NCBI RefSeq assembly: GCF_018139685.1
Contig: NZ_JAGSPN010000005.1
Span: 215,713 to 279,712, forward strand
Reading direction: 5' to 3'
DNA from: Cognatundibacterium luofuense
Lineage (GTDB): Bacteria; Pseudomonadota; Gammaproteobacteria; Burkholderiales; Burkholderiaceae_D
DNA: 64,000 bases
Below are positions 16,678 to 26,457 of this stretch, piece after piece. A program made the position numbers and the translations under genes. The notes below the pieces were generated by a model. It had not been told where the DNA came from. It was given only the letters and a program-made list of their open reading frames with translations, and did not search any database. How positions within the stretch are numbered: the stretch's first letter is position 1; each line of letters starts with the position of its first letter.

Positions 16678-17808
16678 ATGATGATGTCCCGTCGCAAATC
16701 TCTGCTGGCAGCCGTATCGTTCGCGGTACTGGGTCTGGCTGCCTGCGGTAAAAAAGAAGAAGCTGCCAGCGCACCTTCCGTTCCTGTTTCTGCGGCCACA
16801 CCGGAAGCCCTGAAAGTGGCTTTCGTCTACGTTGGCCCGGTTGGCGATGCCGGCTGGACTTACGCGCATGATGCAGCCCGCAAACAAGTCGAAGCGCAAT
16901 TCGGCGATAAAGTGAAAACTACCTTCGTGGAAAGCGTACCGGAAAGCGCTGCCGATGCAGAGCGCGTCTTCCGCGATCTGGCAGGTCAGGGTAATAAACT
17001 GATTTTCGGCACCACCTTCGGTTACATGGAAGCAATGCTGAAAGTTGCGAAAGATTTTCCGGATGTGAAATTCGAACACGCGACCGGTTTCAAAACCGCA
17101 GACAATCTGGCGCAATACGATGTGCGTACCTATGAAGGTGCATATCTGGCCGGTGTGGCTGCTGGCAAAATGAGCCAGTCCGGCAAACTGGGCGTGGTTG
17201 CTTCCGTACCGATTCCTGAAGTGCTGCGTAACATCAACGCTTTCACACTGGGCGCACGCTCTGTGAATCCGAATGCGACGACCCGCGTGGTCTGGGTCAA
17301 CAAATGGTTTGATCCGGGTAAAGAACGCGAAGCAGCAACCACCCTGATCGGTCAGGGCGTGGATGTGCTGATGCAAAACACTGACTCGGCTGCTGTGGTG
17401 CAGACTGCGGAAGAAAAAGGCGTACTGGCCTTCGGCTGGGACAGCGATATGAGCAAATTCGGCCCGAAAGCCCACGTTGCCGCGTCCAGCATCGACTGGA
17501 ATGTGTACTACGGCAAACGTGTTGCCGCCGTGCTGGAGAACAAATGGCAGACCGGCAGCACCTGGTGGGGTCTGAAAGAAGGCATGATCGATCTGAAACA
17601 CTACAATGCGACGCTGCCGGAAGATGTGAAAAAACTGCTGGAAGAGCGTCGTCAGGGCGTGATCGACGGCAGCCGTCCGATCTGGAAAGGTCCGCTGAAA
17701 GACAATACCGGTAAGGAAGTGCTGGGCAAAGATGTCGTCGCGGATGACAAATTCCTGCACGCAATCAAGTTCTACGTAGAAGGCGTGGACGGCAAAGTAC
17801 CGGGTTAA
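16678..17808 (+). CDS. BMP-family substrate-binding lipoprotein
   Basis: This is the periplasmic receptor of the transporter, with 376 residues. Lipobox LGLAAC anchors Cys22-23, followed by a charged/Ala-rich linker GKKEEAASAPSVPVS. The BMP/PnrA fold is shown by KVAFVYVGPVGDAGWTYAHD, FGTTFGYMEAMLKVAKDFPDVKFEHATG, YEGAYLAGVAAGKMS and GVDVLMQNTDSAAVVQTAEEKGV. FGWDSDMSKFGP is the ligand-pocket Asp segment. BMP receptors bind nucleosides or purine derivatives. It ends the four-gene operon, followed by a terminator. Confidence 0.93.
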   Translation: MMMSRRKSLLAAVSFAVLGLAACGKKEEAASAPSVPVSAATPEALKVAFVYVGPVGDAGWTYAHDAARKQVEAQFGDKVKTTFVESVPESAADAERVFRDLAGQGNKLIFGTTFGYMEAMLKVAKDFPDVKFEHATGFKTADNLAQYDVRTYEGAYLAGVAAGKMSQSGKLGVVASVPIPEVLRNINAFTLGARSVNPNATTRVVWVNKWFDPGKEREAATTLIGQGVDVLMQNTDSAAVVQTAEEKGVLAFGWDSDMSKFGPKAHVAASSIDWNVYYGKRVAAVLENKWQTGSTWWGLKEGMIDLKHYNATLPEDVKKLLEERRQGVIDGSRPIWKGPLKDNTGKEVLGKDVVADDKFLHAIKFYVEGVDGKVPG

Positions 17809-17840
17809 TCCCTTTCTTTGTCGCTGCCAGAGCGAAGTCA

Positions 17841-17882
17841 AAACGCTGCATTCCGGACACACCGGACTGCAGCGTTTTTTTA
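17841..17882 (+). terminator. operon terminator after the BMP lipoprotein gene
   Basis: The stem AAACGCTGCA / TGCAGCGTTT has a loop containing a further TCCGG / CCGGA pairing, and is followed by a run of seven T. Confidence 0.85.
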
Positions 17883-18093
17883 TCATTCTAACCTGAAAAA
17901 CCGTAGCAATTGTGCAGAACTCCGCATCAGGCAATTCCGGAGAGCCGGACTTTCTGCCGACGACCGCCGGATCGCTATGCAGGACTCCGCATTTGGGGCA
18001 TTTTCAGGCAGTTTCAGGTGCTTTTCACCCGTTACGGACAGGTCCGAACAGCGCCGAGGCTGGCGTCAGTGCCGTGATTGCTTTGCAGACAGG

Positions 18094-18124
18094 GGAAAAC
18101 ATCCTGCAACAACAGTGCAGGATG
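18094..18124 (-). terminator. terminator of the amidotransferase-LysR pair
   Basis: On the minus strand, CATCCTGCA / TGCAGGATG is a perfect 9-bp stem followed by TTTTCCCC, 49 bp past the LysR stop codon. No gene lies in 17883-18172. Confidence 0.65.
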
Positions 18125-18172
18125 CAAGGAAACGTATTTAAAGAAATACAGGAAGAAAGAAGCGCTGAAGAA

Positions 18173-19099
18173 TCAGCTGAACACTTCGCCAGCCGCTTCC
18201 GCAATCACACGGCGCAGCCATTGCACTTCCTGCGCCGCATGGACACGTTCATGCCACAGCATGAAGAAGCGCATTTTCGGGATTTCCACCGGCGCAGGCA
18301 ACACCGCAATCGGCCAGTCTTTGGCGCATTGCTGCGCAAAGCTGCGGCTGGTGGTGAACAGCAAGTCGGTTTTGGCCAGCACATACGGCACCATACCGAA
18401 ATACGGCAGCGTCATCTGAATGCGACGCTTATGACCCATTTCCGCCAGCGTGCTGTCGATGATGCTGCGATGTCCCGCCATGTAAGGTGTCGGTGCCAGA
18501 TGCGCCATCTCAAGATAATATTTCAGAGACAAACCTTTGCTGACCACCGGATGATTGCGGTTCACCATGCACACCACTTCATCTTCAAACAATTGCGCGA
18601 TATGCAGATGCGGTGGCAAATCCGGCCAGTTACCGATCACACAGTCGAGTTCACCGTTTTCCAGCGCCGCTGCGTAATCGAAGCCGGCGTTCAGCGCATG
18701 AATCACCAGCCCTGCCTGCGGCGCCACTTCACGGATTTTGCCGATCACCAGCGGCAACAGCTGCACCGATAAATAATCCGGCGCACCGAGATGAAACACG
18801 CGCTGCGTATGCGCCGGGACAAAATCCGGCGCCGGACTGGCGATGCTTTCCATCAGCTTCAGCGCCTGCTGCGCCAGTTGCAGCAATTCCTGACCGCGAT
18901 CGGTCGGCGTCATACCATTGCGGCCACGTACCAGAATCGCATCGCCGGTAATCTCGCGCAGACGCTTGAGCATATTGCTGATCGCCGGTTGCGATTGCCC
19001 CAGCTTTAAGGCAGTGCGCGTCACGCTGCGTTCGGTCAGCAGGGTGTACAACACCCGCAGCAAATTGGTATCGAGCTGATCCATTAAACGGTTGCTCAT
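18173..19099 (-). CDS. LysR-family transcriptional regulator
   Basis: The protein has 308 residues. The winged helix-turn-helix is at about residues 9-66 (LRVLYTLLTERSVTRTALKL, SQPAISNMLKRLRE), then the linker helix, then the effector domain beginning VFHLGAPDYLSVQLLPLV. The PAISNMLKRLRE recognition helix and MDQLDTNLLRVL start resemble the NodD/SyrM-like branch. The start at 19099 makes a 4-bp ATGA overlap with the amidotransferase gene upstream. This is unusual for a LysR gene and implies translational coupling to it. Target genes are unknown. The nucleoside transporter lies convergently on its other side, so regulation of that operon is possible but not shown. Confidence 0.9.
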   Translation of the reverse strand: MSNRLMDQLDTNLLRVLYTLLTERSVTRTALKLGQSQPAISNMLKRLREITGDAILVRGRNGMTPTDRGQELLQLAQQALKLMESIASPAPDFVPAHTQRVFHLGAPDYLSVQLLPLVIGKIREVAPQAGLVIHALNAGFDYAAALENGELDCVIGNWPDLPPHLHIAQLFEDEVVCMVNRNHPVVSKGLSLKYYLEMAHLAPTPYMAGHRSIIDSTLAEMGHKRRIQMTLPYFGMVPYVLAKTDLLFTTSRSFAQQCAKDWPIAVLPAPVEIPKMRFFMLWHERVHAAQEVQWLRRVIAEAAGEVFS

Positions 19100-19878
19100 T
19101 GCCACTGCTCCGGCATCAGTACATCTCCTTTGACAAATACTTTAAATTCCCCGCTGCCAAACTGCGTCCAGCATTCATTCGTGGTCAACGGCTCAGTCAC
19201 GATCACCGCAACTTTATCGCTGGGCGTGGTGACTTCAGAAAAATCGACCCGTAATTCCTGATCGGATAAATTCGCGACCGGAAACGGATGCTGGCGCACC
19301 ACGTAATGCAGCTTGGTCGAACAATGCGTGAACAGCGCTTCACCGTTCGATAACATCATATTGAAGGTACCGTGCGCCGCAATGTCGCGGCATTTTTCCT
19401 GCAGAAAACGTGCGACCTGCCCTGTCGTCGGCGGCTGATCACCGAACTCGGCACGCATGCTTTGCAACAGATAACAAAACGCGCGTTCGCTGTCGGTGCT
19501 GCCGACTGGCAAAAACTGACCGTTCAGCACCGGATTAAATTCTTTCAGATCACCGTTATGCGCAAACACCCAGTATTGCCCCCAGCATTCACGCACGAAC
19601 GGATGACAGTTTTCCAGATTGACTTCACCCTGCGTCGCTTTACGGATATGCGCAATCACGTTTTCCGATTTAATCGGATAGCGCTTGATCAGTTCTGCCA
19701 CCGGCGAACTGACGGCGGGCAGATGGTCAACAAACAGCCGCGCCCCGCGCCCTTCAAAAAACGCAATGCCCCAGCCGTCTTTATGCTCATCGGTCAGCCC
19801 GCCACGGGTCGCAAAGCCGGTAAAGCTGAAGACAATATCCGTCGGCGTATTGCAATTCATTCCTAGTAATTGACACAT
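19096..19878 (-). CDS. class II glutamine amidotransferase (YafJ-like)
   Basis: This 260-residue protein starts MCQLLGMN, so Cys2 becomes the N-terminal nucleophile after Met removal, as in Ntn-type glutamine amidotransferases. Family segments FTGFATRGGLTDEHKDGWGIAFFEG, VIAHIRKATQGEVNLENCHPF and YWVFAHNGDL form the glutaminase pocket (Arg, Asn-Gly and Asp). There is no synthase domain, so it is the stand-alone YafJ/Glxb type whose amide acceptor is unknown. It is the first gene of a two-gene unit with the LysR regulator. Confidence 0.9.
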   Translation of the reverse strand: MCQLLGMNCNTPTDIVFSFTGFATRGGLTDEHKDGWGIAFFEGRGARLFVDHLPAVSSPVAELIKRYPIKSENVIAHIRKATQGEVNLENCHPFVRECWGQYWVFAHNGDLKEFNPVLNGQFLPVGSTDSERAFCYLLQSMRAEFGDQPPTTGQVARFLQEKCRDIAAHGTFNMMLSNGEALFTHCSTKLHYVVRQHPFPVANLSDQELRVDFSEVTTPSDKVAVIVTEPLTTNECWTQFGSGEFKVFVKGDVLMPEQWQ

Positions 19879-20027
19879 GATGCAGAGTTTAAATAGTCAT
19901 ACGGGTCACATTAACATAAGCAGGCTGCGTATTGCGCTGTGTGCCCGCGCGGAATATGCAAATCCCTGCATTGCAATGCGGTTTGCTTATTATCTTGGCA
20001 AGCACCTGAAACAAACGAGGAGAAAAC

Positions 20028-20159
20028 ATGGCGTTACAGCGCCGCTTCAATGATTCGGTACTGAAAGGGATTCCGGAGCTGGCGGAGATTGCCGCCGGAT
20101 CAGAAACAGCAAGCCACCGCTGCCAGCATGCAGCAATTCTGAACAGCGGCGCGTACTGA
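20028..20159 (+). CDS. possible small protein, 43 aa
   Basis: ATG at 20028 sits 6 bp after a strong GAGGAG ribosome site, and the frame (MALQRRFNDSVLKGIPELAE..) runs 43 codons to TGA. It lies on the plus strand between a divergent gene and mnmE, which converges on it. No family is recognised. The good ribosome site is the only support. It could also be the remnant of a longer gene. Confidence 0.4.
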   Translation: MALQRRFNDSVLKGIPELAEIAAGSETASHRCQHAAILNSGAY

Positions 20160-20162
20160 CGC

Positions 20163-21572
20163 TTATTTTCCGATACAGAAACGCGAGAAAATCACACCGA
20201 GCAAATCATCCGGCGTGAATTCGCCGGTAATGCTGCTCAGTCTGTCCTGAGTCAGACGTAATTCTTCTGCCAGCAAATCCAGTGACTGATCATCCTGTGC
20301 TGCATATTCCGCCGCCTGCATCAGATGTTCACGCGCATGTTTCAGCGCAATCAGATGCCGTTCGCGCGCCATATACAGAGATTCACCGGTTTGTTCCCAG
20401 CCGGCGATACGCAGCAATTCCTTGCGCAGCAAATCCATACCGGCATGTTCCTGTGCCGATAAATAGATGTGTGTTGCATCGCTCATGATATCGATGCTGG
20501 CATGGTGACCGGACAAATCAATTTTGTTCCAGACACGAATCACCGGAACGCCCTGCGGGAAACGTTCCACAATATTTTCATCGGCACGGGTCGGGCCACG
20601 GCTGGCATCCAGCAAATGCAGAATCACATCGGCTTTATCGACTTCGGCCCAGGTACGCTCGATACCGATACGCTCCACCATATCAATCATATTCACCAGA
20701 CCACCGGGTTCATGGTCTTCATCCGCATCGTGGCGGATACCGGCGGTATCGATGATATTCAGCGGAATACCTTCCAGATGGATAGTTTCCGTGATTTTGT
20801 CGCGCGTGGTGCCGGCAATCGGCGTGACAATCGCGACATCATTGCCTGCCAGTGCATTCAGCAATGAAGATTTACCCACGTTAGGCTGACCGGCTAACAC
20901 TACATTCAGACCGGAACGCAGCATCGCGCCCTGTGATGCCTGTTCAAACACTTTTTCGAGTGCGCTGCGGATACCGGACAACTGACCGCGTGCATTCGAT
21001 TTTTCCAGAAAATCAATTTCCTCTTCCGGAAAATCCAGCGTTGCTTCGACCAGCATACGCAGGTTAATCACGCGCTCGACCAGCTCGTGAATCACTCTGG
21101 AAAAGGCGCCTGACAGCGATTGCGATGCCGATTTGGCCGCCGCTTCAGTCGATGCTTCAATCAGATCTGCCACGGCTTCGGCCTGCGCCAGATCCAGCTT
21201 GTCATTCATAAAGGCGCGCTGCGTAAATTCGCCGGGTTCCGCCAGACGCAGACCGGATTCTTTGCCGGCTTCCAGACAGCGCGTCAGCAGCATTTGCATG
21301 ACGACCGGGCCGCCGTGGCCCTGCAGTTCGATCACATCTTCGCCGGTATAAGAATGCGGCCCCTGAAAATACAGGACGATGCCCTGATCAATCACCGAGC
21401 CGTCGGCCTGCGTGAACGGCAGATAGTGCGCATGCCGCGCACGCAGTTCTGCCTCGCCAAACAAGGCGCGGCGCACACCGGATAAATCTTTGCCCGAAAT
21501 CCGGACAACACCGATACCGCCGCGTCCGGGCGCGGTGGCAATCGCAACTATGGGAACAGGATCGTAGATCAT
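20163..21572 (-). CDS. mnmE: tRNA-5-carboxymethylaminomethyl uridine-34 synthesis GTPase MnmE
   Basis: With MnmG this GTPase installs the cmnm5 group on wobble U34 of certain tRNAs. It has 469 residues. The N-terminal tetrahydrofolate-binding domain ([20 protein letters not shown]) comes first, then helical dimerisation parts, then the inserted G domain with G1 [15 protein letters not shown]2 TRD, G3 DTAG and G4 NKID. The C-terminal FCIGK carries the essential Cys. It is complete. It is last in the rpmH-rnpA-yidD-yidC-mnmE cluster but has a hairpin terminator between it and yidC. Confidence 0.97.
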   Translation of the reverse strand: MIYDPVPIVAIATAPGRGGIGVVRISGKDLSGVRRALFGEAELRARHAHYLPFTQADGSVIDQGIVLYFQGPHSYTGEDVIELQGHGGPVVMQMLLTRCLEAGKESGLRLAEPGEFTQRAFMNDKLDLAQAEAVADLIEASTEAAAKSASQSLSGAFSRVIHELVERVINLRMLVEATLDFPEEEIDFLEKSNARGQLSGIRSALEKVFEQASQGAMLRSGLNVVLAGQPNVGKSSLLNALAGNDVAIVTPIAGTTRDKITETIHLEGIPLNIIDTAGIRHDADEDHEPGGLVNMIDMVERIGIERTWAEVDKADVILHLLDASRGPTRADENIVERFPQGVPVIRVWNKIDLSGHHASIDIMSDATHIYLSAQEHAGMDLLRKELLRIAGWEQTGESLYMARERHLIALKHAREHLMQAAEYAAQDDQSLDLLAEELRLTQDRLSSITGEFTPDDLLGVIFSRFCIGK

Positions 21573-21670
21573 GAAGAAATTCTAGTCGTTGCTGCCAGAA
21601 GCAGCGGGATCAAAAGCAGCATTGTGACATACATGCAACAACGCGCAGACAGCGGAAACCCTGCTCAACA

Positions 21671-21696
21671 AAAAAGCCCGTCGCAACGGGCTTTTT
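21671..21696 (-). terminator. terminator hairpin between yidC and mnmE
   Basis: AAAAAGCCCGT / ACGGGCTTTTT with a 4-nt loop lies 19 bp past the yidC stop. It is symmetric, so it works in either direction, but it most likely ends the yidC transcript. mnmE, whose start is 98 bp further on, may need its own promoter. Confidence 0.8.
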
Positions 21697-21714
21697 GTGA
21701 AGCTGATACAGGGC

Positions 21715-23442
21715 TTATTTGGTGCGGTGTTCAGCCGGGATCAGTTTATTGTTGATCACCCATTGCTGGCCAATCGACAGGATGTTATTCACGACCCAGT
21801 ACAGTACCAGACCGGACGGGAAGAAGAAGAACATCACAGAAAATACCAGCGGCATCATCATCATCATTTTTGCCTGTACAGGATCAGCCGGTGCAGGGTT
21901 CAGTTTGGTGGTGATGTACATGGAAATCGCGTAAATCACCGGCAGAATGAACAGCGGATCAGGCGAAGTCAGATCGGTAATCCAGCCTATCCACGGCGCG
22001 CCGCGCATTTCGACGCTGGCCTGCAGTACCCAGTACAGTGCCAGGAAAATCGGCATCTGGATCAGGATAGGCAGACAGCCACCGAAAGGATTGATTTTTT
22101 CGGTTTTGTACAATTCCATCATGGCCTGATTCAGACGCTGCGGATCGTTTTTATAACGTTCACGCAGATCCTGCATTTTCGGCGTCATGACTTTCATTTT
22201 TGCCATGCTGCGGAAACCGGCAGCCGACAGTGGGAACAGTGCCAGTTTAATCAGCACGGTAAATGCCACAATCGTCCAGCCCCAGTTACCGATCGCACTG
22301 TGCAATACATCCATCAGCCAGAACATCGGCTTACAGATAATCGCCAGAACGCCGTAGTCTTTCACCAGTTCCAGACCCGGTGCAATTTTTTCCAGAACGG
22401 AAGTGGTTTGCGGACCGGCATACAGCGTGGCATTCGATTCTTTGGTTGCACCGGCAGCAATTGCGCCCAGCGGCACGATGGTGCTGACGGAATACACGTT
22501 ATCACGTACCTGCGCAGTACGGAATTCGCGCTGACCTTTGTCCTGCGGAATGAAAGCCGACACAAAGAAATGCTGAATCACGGCAACCCAGCCTTGCTCG
22601 GCGGATTTCACGTGGTTGTTATTGCTGCTGCCAGCGCTTTCTTTTTCTGCTTTATGGATTTTTTCAAAGTCCAGTTTCTGGAATTTTTCTGCATCGGAAT
22701 AAATCGCCGGTGCATAGAATTCACCCGGGCCACCCATGAAGGATGCGCCTTCCGGTTTAGTGCCGTCATGCACCAGTTGCAGATACAGCGACGGTGTTAC
22801 CGGTGCTGCAGTCTGGTTGGTCACTGCGTGACGTACATCAATCGCATAGCTGCCTTTTTTGAACGTGAAAGTTTTGCTCAGTTTCACGCCGTTTTGTTCT
22901 GCTTCCAGTACCAGTTGTACGGTATCGCCACCAGCCAGCTCGCGCGGACCCGGTTTCGCAGTAAATACCGATTTATGGTTAGGCCACAATTCATTCGCCA
23001 GACCGGATTGCGCCAGATAAGTACGTTTTTTACCATCGTCAAACAGCACGATGTTTTTCACGTCTTTGGCTTTTTCTTTAGCGCCGATGACTTCCAGGAA
23101 CGGATCCCAGAAATGTTTGGGCTGAGGATGGTCTTTAAACTGCAGCAATTCCAGATGGTTAACTTCACCGCCCAGTGTATCGATCTGCGCTTTAAACACA
23201 TCGGTGGTAATGGTGATCAGCTCACGCTGCGCGGCAGGCGCAGCAGCACCCGGAGCAGCAGCGGCTGCAGCGCCATTCGCTGCCACAGCCTGCGCAGAAG
23301 CGCTGGCACTGGCCGGTGCGAAACTGGTCTGCGGTGCCGGAGAAAACATCGATGGTTTGCCATTGTAACGGGCCCAGTTATCCCAGAGCATGAACAATGA
23401 CATCGTAAAGATAACCCACAGTACGGTACGTTTGATATCCAT
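21715..23442 (-). CDS. yidC: membrane protein insertase YidC
   Basis: This is an Oxa1/Alb3-family insertase of 575 residues, working alone or with SecYEG at the inner membrane. The first TM segment (VLWVIFTMSLFMLWDNW) is followed by an Ala-rich linker and a large periplasmic beta-domain. The five conserved TM helices follow (YGVLAIICKPMFWLMDVLHSAIGNWGWTIVAFTVLIK). The catalytic hydrophilic groove Arg lies within LALFPLSAAGFRSMAKMKV. The C-terminus is basic (NNKLIPAEHRTK), as in ribosome-contacting YidC. Gene order is the usual one behind yidD. Confidence 0.97.
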   Translation of the reverse strand: MDIKRTVLWVIFTMSLFMLWDNWARYNGKPSMFSPAPQTSFAPASASASAQAVAANGAAAAAAPGAAAPAAQRELITITTDVFKAQIDTLGGEVNHLELLQFKDHPQPKHFWDPFLEVIGAKEKAKDVKNIVLFDDGKKRTYLAQSGLANELWPNHKSVFTAKPGPRELAGGDTVQLVLEAEQNGVKLSKTFTFKKGSYAIDVRHAVTNQTAAPVTPSLYLQLVHDGTKPEGASFMGGPGEFYAPAIYSDAEKFQKLDFEKIHKAEKESAGSSNNNHVKSAEQGWVAVIQHFFVSAFIPQDKGQREFRTAQVRDNVYSVSTIVPLGAIAAGATKESNATLYAGPQTTSVLEKIAPGLELVKDYGVLAIICKPMFWLMDVLHSAIGNWGWTIVAFTVLIKLALFPLSAAGFRSMAKMKVMTPKMQDLRERYKNDPQRLNQAMMELYKTEKINPFGGCLPILIQMPIFLALYWVLQASVEMRGAPWIGWITDLTSPDPLFILPVIYAISMYITTKLNPAPADPVQAKMMMMMPLVFSVMFFFFPSGLVLYWVVNNILSIGQQWVINNKLIPAEHRTK

Positions 23443-23450
23443 ATTGAATG

Positions 23451-23759
23451 TCAGGAAAGGGGTGAAGAAGAATGATTTTGCCGGTCAGCAGGTGGCTGCC
23501 CGCACGCACAAGATTCCGATATGGGGGCACTTGTGCTTTTTTCACGGGCTGGCGGCACAGGATCGACACCGCCGTCGCTCCACGGATGGCAGCGGCAGAC
23601 ACGTTTACCCGCCAGCAGACTGCCACGGGCAGCGCCGTGCACCTGTATGGCTTCCATCGCGTAAGCCGAGCAACTCGGGTAAAAACGGCAGTTCTGCCCC
23701 AGCAGCGGGCTGATCGCATAGCGATAAAAGCGCAACAGCAGCAGGAGCAGGGTTTTCAT
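23451..23759 (-). CDS. yidD: membrane protein insertion efficiency factor YidD
   Basis: This small protein has 102 residues. The start at 23759 ([15 protein letters not shown]) gives a 4-bp overlap with rnpA. The YidD core [34 protein letters not shown] contains the conserved cysteines. An amphipathic N-terminal helix attaches it to the inner membrane. It helps YidC-dependent insertion. The C-terminal tail is polar and not conserved in the family. Confidence 0.95.
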   Translation of the reverse strand: MKTLLLLLLRFYRYAISPLLGQNCRFYPSCSAYAMEAIQVHGAARGSLLAGKRVCRCHPWSDGGVDPVPPAREKSTSAPISESCACGQPPADRQNHSSSPLS

Positions 23760-24172
23760 TTCGGGTCCGGTTTGCGGCAGGCCGGCGCACTGAACAAATG
23801 CAGCAGTTCGCTGCGCAGCAAGCGTTTTAAGGCTGCCGTGCGGGCCGGACCGTCTTTGGTATTGACCGGGCGCGACAGGCGCACGATGCAATCCATATTA
23901 TTCAGACAGGCGTGACGAAACACCTCGCGCGTTACCCGCTTGATAGTGTTGCGGGTTACGGCACGGGGTGCGAATCGTTTCGCAGCAACCACGCCCAGAC
24001 GGGCATTCGGCAGCGAATTACTGCGGGCATACAGCACGAAATGCGGTGTTTTATACACGGGCCGCAAACGAAAAACGGATGAAAACTCATCCGTTTTAAC
24101 GATGCGGCGTACGCGTGCAAAATCTGCACCGCCGGCTTCTGCCTGCACTGAGTCAGCCAATTGTTTGATCAT
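23756..24172 (-). CDS. rnpA: ribonuclease P protein component
   Basis: This is the basic protein subunit of RNase P (138 residues), which supports 5' maturation of tRNAs by the RnpB RNA. The family motif [13 protein letters not shown] is present ([21 protein letters not shown]), with the central cleft strands FVLYARSN and [10 protein letters not shown]. It overlaps yidD by 4 bp and lies 36 bp after rpmH. Confidence 0.96.
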   Translation of the reverse strand: MIKQLADSVQAEAGGADFARVRRIVKTDEFSSVFRLRPVYKTPHFVLYARSNSLPNARLGVVAAKRFAPRAVTRNTIKRVTREVFRHACLNNMDCIVRLSRPVNTKDGPARTAALKRLLRSELLHLFSAPACRKPDPK

Positions 24173-24208
24173 GCGTATTCAGCCAGAGCTGCCGCAGACC
24201 AGTGACAA

Positions 24209-24343
24209 TTACACTGCCAGGCGTTTACGGCCTTTGGCGCGACGAGCGTTCAGAACAGCGCGGCCACCGCGGGTTGCCATACGTGCGCGGAAACCGTGAG
24301 TGCGCTTGCGGCGAACGACGGAAGGTTGGTAAGTACGTTTCAT
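24209..24343 (-). CDS. rpmH: 50S ribosomal protein L34
   Basis: The complete L34 has 44 residues: [18 protein letters not shown] at the start, RKRLAV at the end, strongly basic. It is first in the rpmH-rnpA-yidD-yidC cluster, divergent from dnaA across the origin-like spacer. Confidence 0.98.
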   Translation of the reverse strand: MKRTYQPSVVRRKRTHGFRARMATRGGRAVLNARRAKGRKRLAV

Positions 24344-24927
24344 GTTGGTCTCGCTATTTGAGCAAATTAAAAATCGGAATTACGGATAAAGGCTGCCGTA
24401 CATACGACTTTGGCTCGAGCTATAACGTCTGGCCTGCGCCTTTATTTTGATGCACCCCGGAACCGCTTTCCTGTTGCTTTCTGACGCTTGCGAAAGATAA
24501 CAACAGATGATTGAGGGTAGGGAACCCTGAATTAGACACCATTTTTGCATTTGCTGTCAATCATTTAGCGCATAACACGCACAAAATTTAATCAGCCCCT
24601 GATCCGCCCTGTGTTGTTGCACGTGATGCGCTGCAAACTAGAAAATTCCGTCGAAGGCTGTGGATAACTTTGCAAAGCAGGGTTAAAATAGAGGATTAGC
24701 GCGGCACCGTTTTATGTCTTACTGACAATTTTCTGCTGAAACTGCCTCTGACGCCCCTGCGGCGCAGGCAAGCACCGGAAAATTTCCGCCTGACGTGCTG
24801 TGGAAGACTTCTGATTTATACACTGCGGCCTGACGCAAAATTTGCGCAGCAGCCGCTAAACGTGTCTCTGTCTTCTGCACTGCAGGCAAAACCGGCACCG
24901 CGCATTTGCATTTCATACGAGTGATTC
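24344..24927. other. rpmH-dnaA spacer, probable oriC region
   Basis: This 584-bp non-coding stretch lies between divergent rpmH and dnaA, a classic origin position. A perfect DnaA box TGTGGATAA is at 24659-24667, and a one-mismatch box TTATACACT is at 24816-24824. An AT-rich tract (about 24536-24600) contains the rpmH promoter. Only one perfect box was found by eye, so the functional origin may extend elsewhere. Confidence 0.55.
24531..24560 (-). promoter_or_regulatory. sigma70 promoter of the rpmH operon
   Basis: On the minus strand, TTGACA (24555-24560) and TCTAAT (24531-24536) are separated by 18 bp, with about 190 nt of leader before rpmH. Confidence 0.65.
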
Positions 24928-26328
24928 ATGGAAAATTTCTGGCAAGCCTGTTCGTCACAATTAGAGCAAGAGCTTCCGCCTCAGCAGTACAGCGCCTGGA
25001 TTAAACCTCTGGTGCCGCTGGATTATGAAGCCGGCAAGCTGCGTATCGCAGCGCCGAACCGCTTCAAACTGGACTGGGTGAAAGCGCAATTTGCAAGCCG
25101 CATCACAGAGCTGGCCAACCAGTACTGGGATGAAGATGTCGAAGTACAGTTTGTGCTTGACCCGCGTGCCGGTAAAAAACCGCTGGCACCGGCGCGTCCT
25201 GCAGGCGAACCTGAACACACACCACTGAGCGGCGGTCTGCACGCAATGCCGGTTGCGCCGGCACCTGCGCCGGATCCGGTCGTGGAAATGGCCACCGCAC
25301 GCCGTGAACAAAGCAAAATTAATCCTGACCTGACCTTTGAAAGTCTGGTCACCGGTAAGGCCAATCAGCTGGCGCGCGCTGCTGCGATTCAGGTCGCGAA
25401 TAATCCGGGCATTTCCTACAACCCGCTGTTTTTGTACGGCGGCGTTGGTCTGGGTAAAACGCACTTGATTCACGCAATTGGTAATCAGATTCTGGTCGAT
25501 AATCCGGCTGCAAAAATCCGCTACATCCATGCAGAACAATATGTGCGTGACGTAGTCACCGCGTATCAGCGCAAAGGCTTTGACGAATTCAAACGTTACT
25601 ACCATTCGCTCGATCTGTTGCTGATTGATGATATTCAGTTCTTCGGTGGCAAAAGCCGCACACAGGAAGAATTCTTTTATGCGTTTGAAGCACTGATCGC
25701 TGCGAAGAAACAAATCATCATCACCAGCGATACCTATCCGAAAGAAATCACCGGCATGGATGACCGCCTGATTTCACGTTTCGATTCCGGCTTAACCGTC
25801 GCCATCGAACCGCCGGAACTGGAAATGCGCGTCGCGATTCTGCTGAAAAAAGCGCATTCCGAAGGCGTGAAACTGACCGATGACGTGGCGTTCTTCGTTG
25901 CCAAACATTTGCGCTCCAATGTGCGCGAACTGGAAGGCGCGCTGCGCAAAATTCTGGCGTATTCCCGCTTCCACAATAAAGACATCACGATTGATGTTGT
26001 GAAAGAAGCGCTGAAGGATTTGCTGTCTGTGCAAAACCGTCAGATTTCTGTGGAAAACATTCAGAAAACTGTGGCTGACTTTTTCAATATCAAAGTCGCC
26101 GATATGTATTCCAAAAAGCGTCCGGCCAATATCGCCCGTCCGCGCCAGATCGCCATGTATCTGGCCAAAGAACTCACGCAGAAGAGTTTGCCGGAAATCG
26201 GTGAACTGTTCGGTGGCCGCGACCACACGACCGTGCTGCATGCTGTGCGCAAGATTGCCGCTGACCGGGCAAAAAATCCCGAGTGCAATCATGAACTGCA
26301 CGTGCTGGAGCAAACCCTGAAGGGATAA
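24928..26328 (+). CDS. dnaA: chromosomal replication initiator DnaA
   Basis: This 466-residue AAA+ initiator has domain I ([24 protein letters not shown]), a Pro/Ala-rich domain II, and domain III with [15 protein letters not shown] (Walker A), [12 protein letters not shown] (Walker B) and sensor regions. Domain IV ends in [15 protein letters not shown], the DnaA-box-reading helix-turn-helix. It is intact. It leads dnaA-dnaN-gyrB, with 129 bp to dnaN. Confidence 0.98.
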   Translation: MENFWQACSSQLEQELPPQQYSAWIKPLVPLDYEAGKLRIAAPNRFKLDWVKAQFASRITELANQYWDEDVEVQFVLDPRAGKKPLAPARPAGEPEHTPLSGGLHAMPVAPAPAPDPVVEMATARREQSKINPDLTFESLVTGKANQLARAAAIQVANNPGISYNPLFLYGGVGLGKTHLIHAIGNQILVDNPAAKIRYIHAEQYVRDVVTAYQRKGFDEFKRYYHSLDLLLIDDIQFFGGKSRTQEEFFYAFEALIAAKKQIIITSDTYPKEITGMDDRLISRFDSGLTVAIEPPELEMRVAILLKKAHSEGVKLTDDVAFFVAKHLRSNVRELEGALRKILAYSRFHNKDITIDVVKEALKDLLSVQNRQISVENIQKTVADFFNIKVADMYSKKRPANIARPRQIAMYLAKELTQKSLPEIGELFGGRDHTTVLHAVRKIAADRAKNPECNHELHVLEQTLKG

Positions 26329-26457
26329 GGTCAACCGCATGCAGAAACGCCCAGTTTTCCTGCTCTGCCCTGACTGGTCTGCGATCAACGCAGGCCAGCA
26401 AACCTTGTTTACTCTGACGTCTTTCAACTCATTAACCCCGTTTAGCGAGGATTTCAA

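Noticed and set aside
21697-23400. Long open frame antisense to yidC (also others antisense to dnaN and gyrB)
   Set aside because: They are His/Phe/Arg-rich translations with no family features that mirror strong genes on the other strand; typical shadows of biased codon use.
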